6,144 nt of DNA from positions 1 to 6,144 of the forward strand of contig JAPJRE010000254.1 of assembly GCA_030824725.1 (NCBI GenBank). Reading direction: 5' to 3'. The stretch is from Sphingomonas sp. Lineage in GTDB: Bacteria > Pseudomonadota > Alphaproteobacteria > Sphingomonadales > Sphingomonadaceae. This document shows, piece after piece, positions 1 through 6,131 of this stretch. The translations under genes were made by a program, and so were the position numbers. The notes beneath the pieces were generated by a model. The model was not told where the DNA came from, ran no database searches, and saw nothing but the letters and a program-made list of their open reading frames with translations. How positions within the stretch are numbered: the first letter of the stretch is position 1; the number at the start of each line of letters is the position of its first letter.

Positions 1-2848
1 GTCCCATGGTGGTGAGCAGGCCGATCTGGAGATAGACGTCGTTCTGCAGCCCGCGCAGCGTCACCGCGAAGATCGCGCCGACAAGGCCGAGTGGGATGAC
101 CAGCAGCACCGCGATCGGGATCGACCAGCTCTCGTAGAGCGCGGCGAGGCAGAGGAACACGACGAGCAGCGACACGCCGTAGAGGAGCGGCGCCTGACCC
201 GAGGAGAGCCGCTCCTGATAGGAGAGGCCCGCCCAGGCGATGCTGGTGCCGGGGATCTGCGCGGCGAGCTCGGCGATGCGCTGCATCGCGTCTCCCGAAC
301 TCTTGCCGGGTGCCGCCTGGCCACTGAACTCGAAGGACTGGAGGCCGTTGAACCGCGCCATCGAGGTCGGCGCTGTCGCCCAGCTCGTCGAGGCGAAGGA
401 AGTGAAGGGCGCCATCTGGCCGTTGCTGCTGCGGACGAACCACTGGGCGAGGTCGCCGGGTTCGGAGCGATAGGGTGCGTCGCCCTGGACGTAGACGCGC
501 TTGACGCGGCCGCGATCGATGAAGTCGTTGACGTAGCGGCCGCCCCAGGCGGTCGACAGCGTCGCGTTCACGTCGGTCTGGCTGAGGCCCAGCGTGGCGA
601 GCTTCTGCTGATCGAGATCGACCTTGAGCGTGGCGACGTCGGGCAGGTCGGTGAGGCGGACCTGCGCCAGCTCGGGATCCGCGTTGGCGGCGGCGAGCAG
701 CTTGTCGCGCGCGGCAAGGAACTGGTCGCGGCTCATCCCGCTGGAATTGAGCAACTCCATGGTGAAGCCGGTCGACTGGCCGAGGCCGCGGATCGCCGGG
801 GGCACCAGCGCGAAGACCTGCGCGTCGCGGAAGTTGCGGAAGGCGCCGGCCGCGCGATTGACGATGCCGTCGGCGCTGTTGTCGGCGCCCTTGCGATCCG
901 ACCAGTCGGTCAAATTGATGAAGCCCTGGCCGGTATTCTGGCCATTGACCCCGCCGCCGCCGCCGCCGGAGACCGAGAACATCACCGAGACGTTCTTGGC
1001 TTCCTTGGTCAGGAAGTATTTCTCCACCGCGAGCTGGATTTCCTTGGTGCGCGCCATGGTCGCGCCCGCGGGAAGGCGGAACTGTACCGAGGCGGCGCCC
1101 TGGTCCTCGGTCGGCAGGAAGCCGGTGGGCAGGCGCACGAACATCAGCACCAGCACCGCGCAGGTGCCGAGATACAGAAGGAGGAAGATCCACTTGCGAT
1201 CGACCACCGCTTGCACCCAGCCGGTGTAGCGCTCCACGCCGCGATCGAAGCCGTTGTTGAACTTGGTCTTGGCCGTGGTCAGCCCGCGTCCCACCCAGGG
1301 GAATTTACGGGCAAACCAGCTATCCTCGACGTCCTTTTCCTCGCTCTTCTGCTTAAGCAATGTGGCGGTCAGCGCCGGGCTCAGCACCAGCGCGACGAGC
1401 ACCGAGAGCACCATCGCCGAGACGATCGTGACGGAGAACTGGCGGTAGATCACACCCGTGGAGCCGCCGAAGAACGCCATCGGCAGGAACACGGCAGACA
1501 GCACCAGCGCGATCGCGACCAGCGCCACCTGGATCTCGTCCATCGAGCGGATCGTCGCCTCGCGCGGCGTCATGTCGGGATTCTCTTCCATCAGCCGCTC
1601 GACATTCTCGACGACGACGATCGCGTCGTCGACGAGCAGGCCGATGGCGAGGACAAGCCCGAACAGGGTGAGCGTATTGATCGAGAAGCCAAGCGCGTAG
1701 AACACGCCGAAGGTGCCGAGCAGCACCACCGGCACGGCGATCGCCGGGATCAGCGTCGCGCGCCAGCTCTGCAGGAACACGAACATAACTATGACGACGA
1801 GGATGATCGCCTCGACCAGCGTCTTCACCACTTCCTCGATCGAGAGCTTGATGAAGCCGGTAGTGTCGTTGGCATAGGCGTATTTGAAGCCGGCCGGGAA
1901 GCCCTTGGCCGCGGCTTCGACCTGCTGCTTGACGAGGTCGGCGGTCTTGAGCGCGTCGGCGCCCGGCGACAGCGAGATGGCGAGGCCGGCGCCCGGATGG
2001 CCGTTGATCCGGCTTGACGAATTGTAGTTGTCCGAGCCGAGCTCGACGCGCGCGACGTCGCGCAGCTTCACCGCGGCGCCGGTCGGATCGGTCTTCACGA
2101 TGATGTTGGCGAACTGCTCGGGGGTCTGCAGCCGCGACTGCGAGGTCACCGTCGCGTTGAGCATCTGCGCGTCGGGCATCGGCTGGCCGCCGAGCTCGCC
2201 CGCGGCGATTTCGGTGTTCTGCGCCTGGATCGCGGTGATGATGTCGCCCGGGATCAGCCCGTAGCTGGCGAGCCGCGCCGGGTTGAGCCAGATGCGCATC
2301 GCATAGGGCGCGCCGAACACGTTGGTGTCGCCGACGCCCTCGATGCGGGACAATGGATCCTGCAGGTTGGAGGCGAGCCAGTCCGAGACGTCGAGATTGG
2401 TCTTCTTGTCGGTCGAGTCATACACGCCGACGATCATCAGGAAGTCGGGATTCGACTTGGTGACGGTCAGGCCCTGCTGCTGCACCTGGCTGGGCAGGCG
2501 GGACAGCGCCTGCTGCACCTTGTTCTGCACCTGCACCTGGGCAATGTCCGGGTTGGTGCCCTTCTCGAAGGTCGCCGAGATCGTCACCTGGCCACGCGAG
2601 GTGGACGAGCTGCTGAAATAGAGCAGCCCGTCGATGCCGCTCAGCTGCTGCTCGATCACCTGGGTGACGCTGTTCTGCACCGTCTCGGCCGAGGCGCCGG
2701 GATAGGTGGCGCGGATATTGACCTGCGGGGGCGCGATGTCCGGATACTGCGCGATGGGCAGCGAGAAGATCGCGGCAAGGCCCATCAGCATCACGATGAT
2801 GGCAAGCACCCAGGCGAAGATCGGCCGGTCGATGAAGATGCGCGACAT
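1..2848 (-). CDS. AcrB-like RND multidrug efflux pump, inner-membrane subunit (HAE1 family), 3' end cut by window edge
   Basis: This is a proton-driven drug exporter of the inner membrane that works as a trimer with a periplasmic adaptor and an outer-membrane channel. About 949 of the usual 1,030-1,070 residues are present, with no internal stop. The N-terminus (MSRIFIDRPIFAWVLAI) is the TM1 signature. The motif GLLVDDAIVVVENVERLM places the proton-relay aspartates at 407 and 408, the same numbers as in E. coli AcrB. TM2-TM6 follow the first periplasmic loop (about residues 340-500), TM7 starts near W553, and TM8-TM9 lie near 889-945. Binding-pocket phenylalanines equivalent to AcrB F136, F178, F610 and F628 are kept (F136, F178, F624, F643 here), but those of the switch loop are replaced by glycines. 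The frame leaves the window at GLLTTMG, about four codons before the expected TM10 lysine. The ATG lies 6 bp after the adaptor stop, with only a weak Shine-Dalgarno (AAGG, about 15 nt upstream), so translation is probably coupled. Family certain; substrates unknown. Confidence 0.96.
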   Translation of the reverse strand, partial: MSRIFIDRPIFAWVLAIIVMLMGLAAIFSLPIAQYPDIAPPQVNIRATYPGASAETVQNSVTQVIEQQLSGIDGLLYFSSSSTSRGQVTISATFEKGTNPDIAQVQVQNKVQQALSRLPSQVQQQGLTVTKSNPDFLMIVGVYDSTDKKTNLDVSDWLASNLQDPLSRIEGVGDTNVFGAPYAMRIWLNPARLASYGLIPGDIITAIQAQNTEIAAGELGGQPMPDAQMLNATVTSQSRLQTPEQFANIIVKTDPTGAAVKLRDVARVELGSDNYNSSSRINGHPGAGLAISLSPGADALKTADLVKQQVEAAAKGFPAGFKYAYANDTTGFIKLSIEEVVKTLVEAIILVVIVMFVFLQSWRATLIPAIAVPVVLLGTFGVFYALGFSINTLTLFGLVLAIGLLVDDAIVVVENVERLMEENPDMTPREATIRSMDEIQVALVAIALVLSAVFLPMAFFGGSTGVIYRQFSVTIVSAMVLSVLVALVLSPALTATLLKQKSEEKDVEDSWFARKFPWVGRGLTTAKTKFNNGFDRGVERYTGWVQAVVDRKWIFLLLYLGTCAVLVLMFVRLPTGFLPTEDQGAASVQFRLPAGATMARTKEIQLAVEKYFLTKEAKNVSVMFSVSGGGGGGVNGQNTGQGFINLTDWSDRKGADNSADGIVNRAAGAFRNFRDAQVFALVPPAIRGLGQSTGFTMELLNSSGMSRDQFLAARDKLLAAANADPELAQVRLTDLPDVATLKVDLDQQKLATLGLSQTDVNATLSTAWGGRYVNDFIDRGRVKRVYVQGDAPYRSEPGDLAQWFVRSSNGQMAPFTSFASTSWATAPTSMARFNGLQSFEFSGQAAPGKSSGDAMQRIAELAAQIPGTSIAWAGLSYQERLSSGQAPLLYGVSLLVVFLCLAALYESWSIPIAVLLVIPLGLVGAIFAVTLRGLQNDVYLQIGLLTTMG

Positions 2849-2854
2849 GGCGGC

Positions 2855-4093
2855 TCAGCCCGCCTTGGCCTGGCTGCCGCCCTTGGTCTGGGCGCCGCCT
2901 TGCCCCTGGCCCTTTTTGGGCGGCTCGATCTTCTGCGGCGTGTTGGCGGGCACCGGCTTGATGTCGATGTCCGGCTTGAGGTTCGCCGTGCCCTGCACGA
3001 TCACCTTGTCGCCCGGCGCCAGCCCCTGGGTGATCACCCAGTTCTGCCCGATCGTGCGATCGGCGACGACGGTGCGCGCCACGGCCTTGTTGCCCGGCCC
3101 GACGACATAGACGGTGGCATTGCCCTTGGGATCGCGCGACACGCCGGCTTGGGGCACGAGATAAGCCTGGGTATCGATCGCCTGCGCGAACACCGCGCGG
3201 ACGAACATGCCCGGCAGCAGGATGTTCTGCGCATTGGGGAATCGCGCGCGCAGCGTGACCGTGCCGGTGCTTTCGCTGACGATCACTTCGGTGAATTCAA
3301 CGGTGCCGGTAGCGCCATAGTCGCTGCCGTCTTCCAGCTTCAGCCGCACGGTCGCGGTGGCGGGGGCCGTGCCTCCCCGTGCCAGCGCGCGGCGCAATGC
3401 CAGCATGTCCGCGCTCGATTGCTGGATGTCGACGAAGATCGGGTCGAGTCGCTCGATCACCGCCAGGGGGTCGGCCTGGTTGGCGGTGACGAGTGCGCCC
3501 TCGGTGAACAGCGATCGGCCGATCCGGCCGGTAATCGGCGCCGGTACGCGGGTGAAGCGCAGGTTGATCTGGGCGGTCTGCAGCGCCGCGCGGAACTGCG
3601 CCACCTGCGCCGCCGCCTGGCGCGCCTGGGCCACTGCGTCGGTATAGTCCTGCTGGCTCACGGCCTGCATCTGGGCGAGCGGCTTGTAGCGATCGGCCCG
3701 GATCCGCGCCGCTTCCAGCGTGGCCTGGGCATTTTGCAGGTTCGCCTGCGCCTGTGCCACGCTGGCCTGATAGAGGCTCGGGTCGATCTGGTAGAGCGTC
3801 TGGCCCTGGCGGACGACCTCGCCCTCCTTGAACAGCCGGCGCTGGACGATGCCGGCAACCTGCGGGCGCACCTGCGACATCTGATAGGGCGTGACGCGTC
3901 CGGCAAGTTCGGTTGTCACCGGCACGCTGCTCGGCTGCACCACGACATAGCCGACCTGCGGCGGGCCCGAGGGACCACGGCGACCGCCGCCCTGCTGCTT
4001 GCCGGCATCGTCACCGGAGCTGCACGCGGCAAGCAACAGGGCCGATGCAAACACAATTAGGCCCGAACGGCCATAGCTGGTCGGAGCGTTCAA
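2855..4093 (-). CDS. AcrA-like periplasmic adaptor (membrane fusion) lipoprotein of RND efflux pump
   Basis: This 412-residue protein is the adaptor that bridges the RND pump encoded next to it and an outer-membrane channel. A lipoprotein signal peptide ends in the lipobox LAAC, giving Cys24 as the lipidated N-terminus, followed by a Gly/Gln/Pro-rich linker (25-46). Then come the first half of the lipoyl/barrel-sandwich domain (about 66-106), a coiled-coil alpha-hairpin (about 107-180), the second lipoyl half (about 181-213), a beta-barrel (about 217-302) and the membrane-proximal domain (to about 380). The hairpin carries R135-x3-L139-x6-S146, matching the RLS motif that AcrA-type adaptors use to engage TolC-type channels. 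The last 30 residues are a Lys/Pro/Gly/Gln-rich low-complexity tail. The start is a TTG codon: an in-frame TGA lies two codons upstream, and later GTG candidates would destroy the signal peptide. No clear Shine-Dalgarno is visible. It is the first gene of the adaptor-pump operon. Confidence 0.95.
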   Translation of the reverse strand: MNAPTSYGRSGLIVFASALLLAACSSGDDAGKQQGGGRRGPSGPPQVGYVVVQPSSVPVTTELAGRVTPYQMSQVRPQVAGIVQRRLFKEGEVVRQGQTLYQIDPSLYQASVAQAQANLQNAQATLEAARIRADRYKPLAQMQAVSQQDYTDAVAQARQAAAQVAQFRAALQTAQINLRFTRVPAPITGRIGRSLFTEGALVTANQADPLAVIERLDPIFVDIQQSSADMLALRRALARGGTAPATATVRLKLEDGSDYGATGTVEFTEVIVSESTGTVTLRARFPNAQNILLPGMFVRAVFAQAIDTQAYLVPQAGVSRDPKGNATVYVVGPGNKAVARTVVADRTIGQNWVITQGLAPGDKVIVQGTANLKPDIDIKPVPANTPQKIEPPKKGQGQGGAQTKGGSQAKAG

Positions 4094-4112
4094 ATTTCAG
4101 AACCCGCTTAGG

Positions 4113-4138
4113 GGTGGCCCGAAGAATGCCGGGCCACC
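4113..4138. promoter_or_regulatory. Perfect 9-bp inverted repeat in the efflux operon leader
   Basis: GGTGGCCCG (4113-4121) and CGGGCCACC (4130-4138) are perfect reverse complements separated by 8 nt. The repeat ends 20 bp before the adaptor TTG start. It could be a repressor operator or an RNA hairpin in the 5' leader. There is no T-run after it on the minus strand, so it is unlikely to be an intrinsic terminator. It shares the pattern TGGC(C/A)CG...CG(G/T)GCCA with the repeat at 4164-4184. Confidence 0.5.
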
Positions 4139-4150
4139 GGTCACTGCCAA
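4123..4150 (-). promoter_or_regulatory. Weak sigma-70-like promoter candidate for the efflux operon
   Basis: On the minus strand, TTGGCA (4145-4150, five of six to TTGACA) is followed after 16 bp by CATTCT (4123-4128, three of six to TATAAT). Transcription would start near 4116, giving a leader of about 22 nt before the TTG start. The inverted repeat at 4113-4138 overlaps the spacer and the -10 box, where a repressor would block polymerase. The -10 match is poor, so this is only a candidate. Confidence 0.25.
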
Positions 4151-4163
4151 ACTCGCCATTAGA

Positions 4164-4184
4164 TGGCACGTTTCCCCCGTGCCA
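4164..4184. promoter_or_regulatory. Second inverted repeat upstream of the efflux operon
   Basis: TGGCACG (4164-4170) and CGTGCCA (4178-4184) are perfect 7-bp reverse complements with a 7-nt spacer. On the minus strand the stem can be extended by one G.T pair. Its centre lies about 48 bp upstream of the centre of the related repeat at 4113-4138. Both share TGGC(C/A)CG half-sites, which fits two binding sites for one dimeric regulator; no regulator gene for the pump is in the window. Confidence 0.45.
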
Positions 4185-4241
4185 CAAAAAGGTTGTCGCA
4201 AAATATGTCGAACGGCGTAGCGACTTGTACGGGATTGCGCG

Positions 4242-4269
4242 AAAAGACCTGCGCCCCGGTGGGAGGCGC
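4242..4269 (-). terminator. Rho-independent-like terminator after the sugar dehydrogenase gene
   Basis: Starting 9 nt after the dehydrogenase stop codon, the minus strand reads GCGCCTC, a 5-nt loop CCACC, then GGGGCGC. This makes a 7-bp G+C-rich stem with one G.U pair. It is followed by AGGTCTTTTC, a short and imperfect T-tract. It would separate the dehydrogenase transcript from the efflux operon downstream. Confidence 0.5.
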
Positions 4270-4278
4270 GGGTAGCAT

Positions 4279-5205
4279 TCAGAAAGCGAACGTCTCGCCG
4301 ATCGTGCGTTCGCCGACGAGGAAGGCATCTGCCACCAGTTGGAGCGGGCGCACGTCGACGTCGCTCTGCTTCGCCGCCACCAGCTCGGCGAAGCGCGCGT
4401 AGAGCCGGGCATATTCGCGGTCCGGCGCCTTCTGCTCGTCCTCGCCCGGCAGCTGCAGGATGCTGCCGCCCATGCCCAGGCGCAGCGTGCCGGCATCGGT
4501 GTCGACCTCGATGTCCCAGGTCTGCGGGCCGGTCTGGAGGAAGTCGAAGTCCGCGGTCACCGCGGCGGCGCCGCTGCGCATGTGCAGCTTGGCGCGGAGC
4601 GGCGAGGCGCGGCCCTCGGGCACTTCCATCCATGCCTGGTCGAGCAGCAGTGCGTCGGGCAGGATCTTGGTCGCGATCGACAGGGCGTTGATGCCCGGAT
4701 CGAATACGCCGAAGCCGCCCGCCGCCAGGATCCATTCCTGCCCCGGGTGCCAGCGGCGAATGTCTTCGCGCCAGGTAATGCGGGCGGCGGTGATCTTCTT
4801 GCCTTCCAGCCAGGCCTTGGCCGGCTCGACGCCGGCGGCCTCGCGCGAATGCCAGGTGGCGAACAGCGTCACGCCCTTGGCGCGGGCGCGCTCGGCCAGG
4901 TCGAAGATTTCGGTCAGCGTCGCGGCCGGCGGCTTCTCCAGCATCACGTTGAGCCCGGCCTCGATCGCGATCCGCGCTTGGTCGTAGCGGCCCTCGGGCG
5001 GGGTGCAGAGCGATACGGCGGTGAGATCGTGCCCGCCGGCGATCAGCGATTCGATGTCCTTGTGCGCGGCGATGCCGTCTACCGAGGCGTTGCGACTGGC
5101 AGTGGCGACCAGTTCGAAACGGTCATCGCCTTCCAGCGCCGGCAGATGCTGATCGCGCGCGATCTTGCCGATCCCGACCAACCCAAGACGAATCCGCTCC
5201 GACAT
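4279..5205 (-). CDS. Gfo/Idh/MocA-family aldose 1-dehydrogenase (L-arabinose / D-galactose 1-dehydrogenase type)
   Basis: This 308-residue cytosolic enzyme should oxidise an aldose at C1 to the lactone with NAD(P)+, the first step of non-phosphorylative sugar oxidation. Residues 1-120 form the Rossmann domain with the motif GLVGIGKIARDQHLPAL. S37-R38 follow the second beta-strand and, from my memory of the Azospirillum L-arabinose dehydrogenase, allow use of NADP+. EKPP gives the conserved family lysine K91. The C-terminal domain carries RRWHPGQEW (150-158) and VFDPGINALSI, whose D169 and N173 match the catalytic Asp and Asn of that enzyme. Length and sequence fit this subfamily far better than inositol or glucose-fructose oxidoreductases. 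Whether the substrate is arabinose, galactose or both cannot be read from the sequence. The ATG has a good upstream AAAGGA about 9 nt away. No lactonase or dehydratase gene is adjacent in the window, so the pathway is not completed here. Confidence 0.88.
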   Translation of the reverse strand: MSERIRLGLVGIGKIARDQHLPALEGDDRFELVATASRNASVDGIAAHKDIESLIAGGHDLTAVSLCTPPEGRYDQARIAIEAGLNVMLEKPPAATLTEIFDLAERARAKGVTLFATWHSREAAGVEPAKAWLEGKKITAARITWREDIRRWHPGQEWILAAGGFGVFDPGINALSIATKILPDALLLDQAWMEVPEGRASPLRAKLHMRSGAAAVTADFDFLQTGPQTWDIEVDTDAGTLRLGMGGSILQLPGEDEQKAPDREYARLYARFAELVAAKQSDVDVRPLQLVADAFLVGERTIGETFAF

Positions 5206-5220
5206 TTCAGCCCATCCTTT
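5206..5220 (-). promoter_or_regulatory. Ribosome binding site supporting the dehydrogenase start
   Basis: The minus strand upstream of the ATG reads AAAGGATGGGCTGAA. The AGGA core lies 9 nt from the start codon and supports the start at 5205. Confidence 0.6.
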
Positions 5221-5235
5221 TATACGATATATCTG

Positions 5236-5264
5236 CTTCTATGGGCGTGCACGACCGGTATCAA
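5236..5264 (-). promoter_or_regulatory. Sigma-70-like promoter for the sugar dehydrogenase gene
   Basis: On the minus strand, TTGATA (5259-5264, five of six to consensus) and TAGAAG (5236-5241, four of six) are separated by exactly 17 bp. The predicted start of transcription is about 25 nt before the ATG, just upstream of the ribosome binding site and the A+T-rich patch at 5218-5234. This is the best promoter match in the window. Confidence 0.45.
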
Positions 5265-5337
5265 GCCGCCGCGCAACGCCAGCAGCCCTCCTAGCGAAGG
5301 AATCGCGCGCGCAGAAGCTGGAACGCATCTGTGCTTT

Positions 5338-5398
5338 TACACCGCGTATTGCGCGTCGAATTACACCGACATGATCGGACGTACGGGCAGTCGGTGTA
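5338..5398. repeat. Three TACACCG boxes between the regulator and dehydrogenase genes
   Basis: TACACCG occurs at 5338-5344 and 5362-5368 on plus (24-bp period, with a shared preceding T), and inverted as CGGTGTA at 5392-5398. The last two form a perfect 9-bp inverted repeat, TACACCGAC (5362-5370) with GTCGGTGTA (5390-5398), around 19 nt. The cluster lies 70-135 bp upstream of the dehydrogenase promoter and just after the regulator stop codon. It may be a regulator binding region or a weak hairpin after the regulator gene; the long loop and lack of a T-tract argue against an intrinsic terminator. Confidence 0.45.
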
Positions 5399-5431
5399 GC
5401 GGGTCGTGCCGCCGACGGGTTTCAGCACCGA

Positions 5432-5812
5432 TCAGGCGCGCCGGGCGGTAGGTCGGCTGCCGAGCTGGTCGAGCGCATCGGCATTGTCGCGCCCCCAGGC
5501 ATAGAGCAGCTCGACCGGCTCGACGAAGCGGTCGCCCAGCGGCGTCAGCCGGTATTCGACGGCCGGCGGCACCGCGTTCTGGACGATCCGGTCGAGCAGG
5601 CCGACTTCCTCCATCTCGCGCAGCGTCTGAGTCAGCATCTTCTTGGAGATGCCGGGCAGGCTGCGCAGCAGCACGCCACTCCGTGCCGCGCCGCCATGGC
5701 GGGCATGGAGGGTGTGGAGCACCATGCTCGTCCATTTGGTGGCGAACAGCGCCAGCACGCGCCGCGGCGCGCAATCCTCTCGCCATTCCGAGTCCGCAGT
5801 GCCTGGGCGCAT
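5432..5812 (-). CDS. HxlR-family winged-helix transcriptional regulator
   Basis: This 126-residue DNA-binding protein acts as a dimer; many family members are repressors relieved by reactive electrophiles, quinones or disulfide stress. An N-terminal DC motif (C14) sits where the conserved redox-active cysteine of the family lies, followed by the helix around RRVLALFATKWT (17-28). The recognition helix region is PGISKKMLTQTLREMEE (53-69), a hallmark HxlR stretch. The wing lies about 75-90 (PPAVEYRLTPLGD), and the dimerisation helix ends in LLYAWGRDN. Length is typical (110-150). The ATG has AGAGG 7 nt upstream, overlapping the first GGTNCC box, so a bound regulator could also mask its own start. 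It is divergent from the reductase gene at 5910, its most likely target along with itself. The next gene on the same strand, the sugar dehydrogenase, is 226 bp away with its own promoter. The effector cannot be told from sequence. Confidence 0.92.
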   Translation of the reverse strand: MRPGTADSEWREDCAPRRVLALFATKWTSMVLHTLHARHGGAARSGVLLRSLPGISKKMLTQTLREMEEVGLLDRIVQNAVPPAVEYRLTPLGDRFVEPVELLYAWGRDNADALDQLGSRPTARRA

Positions 5813-5815
5813 ATG

Positions 5816-5850
5816 GGTACCTCTTGGTGCCTAGGTTCCGATTTGGTGCC
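5816..5850. promoter_or_regulatory. Array of four GGTNCC boxes, putative HxlR operator
   Basis: GGTACC (5816), GGTGCC (5826), GGTTCC (5834) and GGTGCC (5845) occur within 35 bp, at steps of 10, 8 and 11 bp, close to one helical turn. Two of them lie in a repeated TTGGTGCC (5824-5831 and 5843-5850, 19-bp period). The middle pair forms an imperfect palindrome centred on CCTAGG (5830-5835). The array sits between the divergent regulator and reductase genes, next to the regulator start, which is where an autoregulatory HxlR protein would bind. Confidence 0.55.
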
Positions 5851-5899
5851 GTCTAGAAGCCGCCGCATCGGCTGCCTAGCTCGGCCTCCAACGCTTTAT

Positions 5900-5909
5900 G
5901 GAGGCAGAA
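5900..5909 (+). promoter_or_regulatory. Ribosome binding site that fixes the reductase start
   Basis: GGAGG (5900-5904) lies 5 nt before the ATG at 5910. It overlaps the in-frame ATG at 5898, which has no comparable site, so the start at 5910 (MAKTALVV) is preferred. Confidence 0.7.
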
Positions 5910-6119
5910 ATGGCCAAGACGGCTTTGGTGGTGGGGGCAAGCGGCATCGTCGGCAGCGCGACGGCGGACCTGCTGGTCGCGCAGGGCTGGACGGTGCACG
6001 GGCTTGCACGTCGCCCGGTGGCACAGGCGGGGGTCAGGCCGGTCGCCGCCGATCTCACCGATGCGGCGGCGACGGTGCAGGGCTCTTATAAACAACGGAC
6101 GCGGCCGACCACGCGGTGA
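5910..6119 (+). CDS. NAD(P)-binding SDR-like reductase, N-terminal fragment, frame broken near the window end
   Basis: The readable part is the N-terminal Rossmann half of an extended or atypical SDR. It has MAKTALVVGASGIVGSATA with the dinucleotide motif GASGIVG (residues 9-15), then a helix and the strand WTVHGLARRP, where the arginines suggest NADPH use, then the Asp of VAADLTDAAA. The pattern resembles the PRISE-type (progesterone 5-beta-reductase-like) SDRs of proteobacteria, normally about 350 residues, but this subfamily call is tentative. After about residue 57 the translation turns unlike the family (SYKQRTRPTTR) and stops at 6117-6119. From 6098 another frame gives DAADHAVIVVGW, which looks like a continuation of the Rossmann fold. 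A frameshift or base-call errors between about 6080 and 6097 are likely. The gene is divergent from the HxlR regulator and is its likely target. The rest lies past the right edge. Confidence 0.75.
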   Translation: MAKTALVVGASGIVGSATADLLVAQGWTVHGLARRPVAQAGVRPVAADLTDAAATVQGSYKQRTRPTTR

Positions 6120-6131
6120 TCGTGGTGGGGT

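Noticed and set aside
1211..2017. A 268-residue plus-strand frame rich in Asp, Arg, His and Glu
   Set aside because: It is antisense to the TM4 and periplasmic parts of the RND pump. The charged composition is what antisense reading of hydrophobic and acidic codons gives.
2900..4060. A 386-residue plus-strand frame opposite the adaptor gene
   Set aside because: It is rich in Arg, His, Leu and Gly with no recognisable domain, and lies entirely antisense to a well-supported adaptor. It is a shadow of high-G+C codon bias.
5362..5398. Intrinsic terminator for the HxlR regulator gene
   Set aside because: The stem is 9 bp but the loop is 19 nt and no T-tract follows on the minus strand, so an operator-like dyad is at least as likely.
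4339..5451. A 370-residue plus-strand frame opposite the dehydrogenase
   Set aside because: The composition is typical of antisense G+C-rich frames, and the minus-strand gene has a clear family match, ribosome binding site and promoter.
5898..5909. Upstream in-frame ATG as the start of the reductase
   Set aside because: The GGAGG site overlaps this ATG and is correctly spaced for the ATG at 5910, which also gives the family-typical N-terminus.
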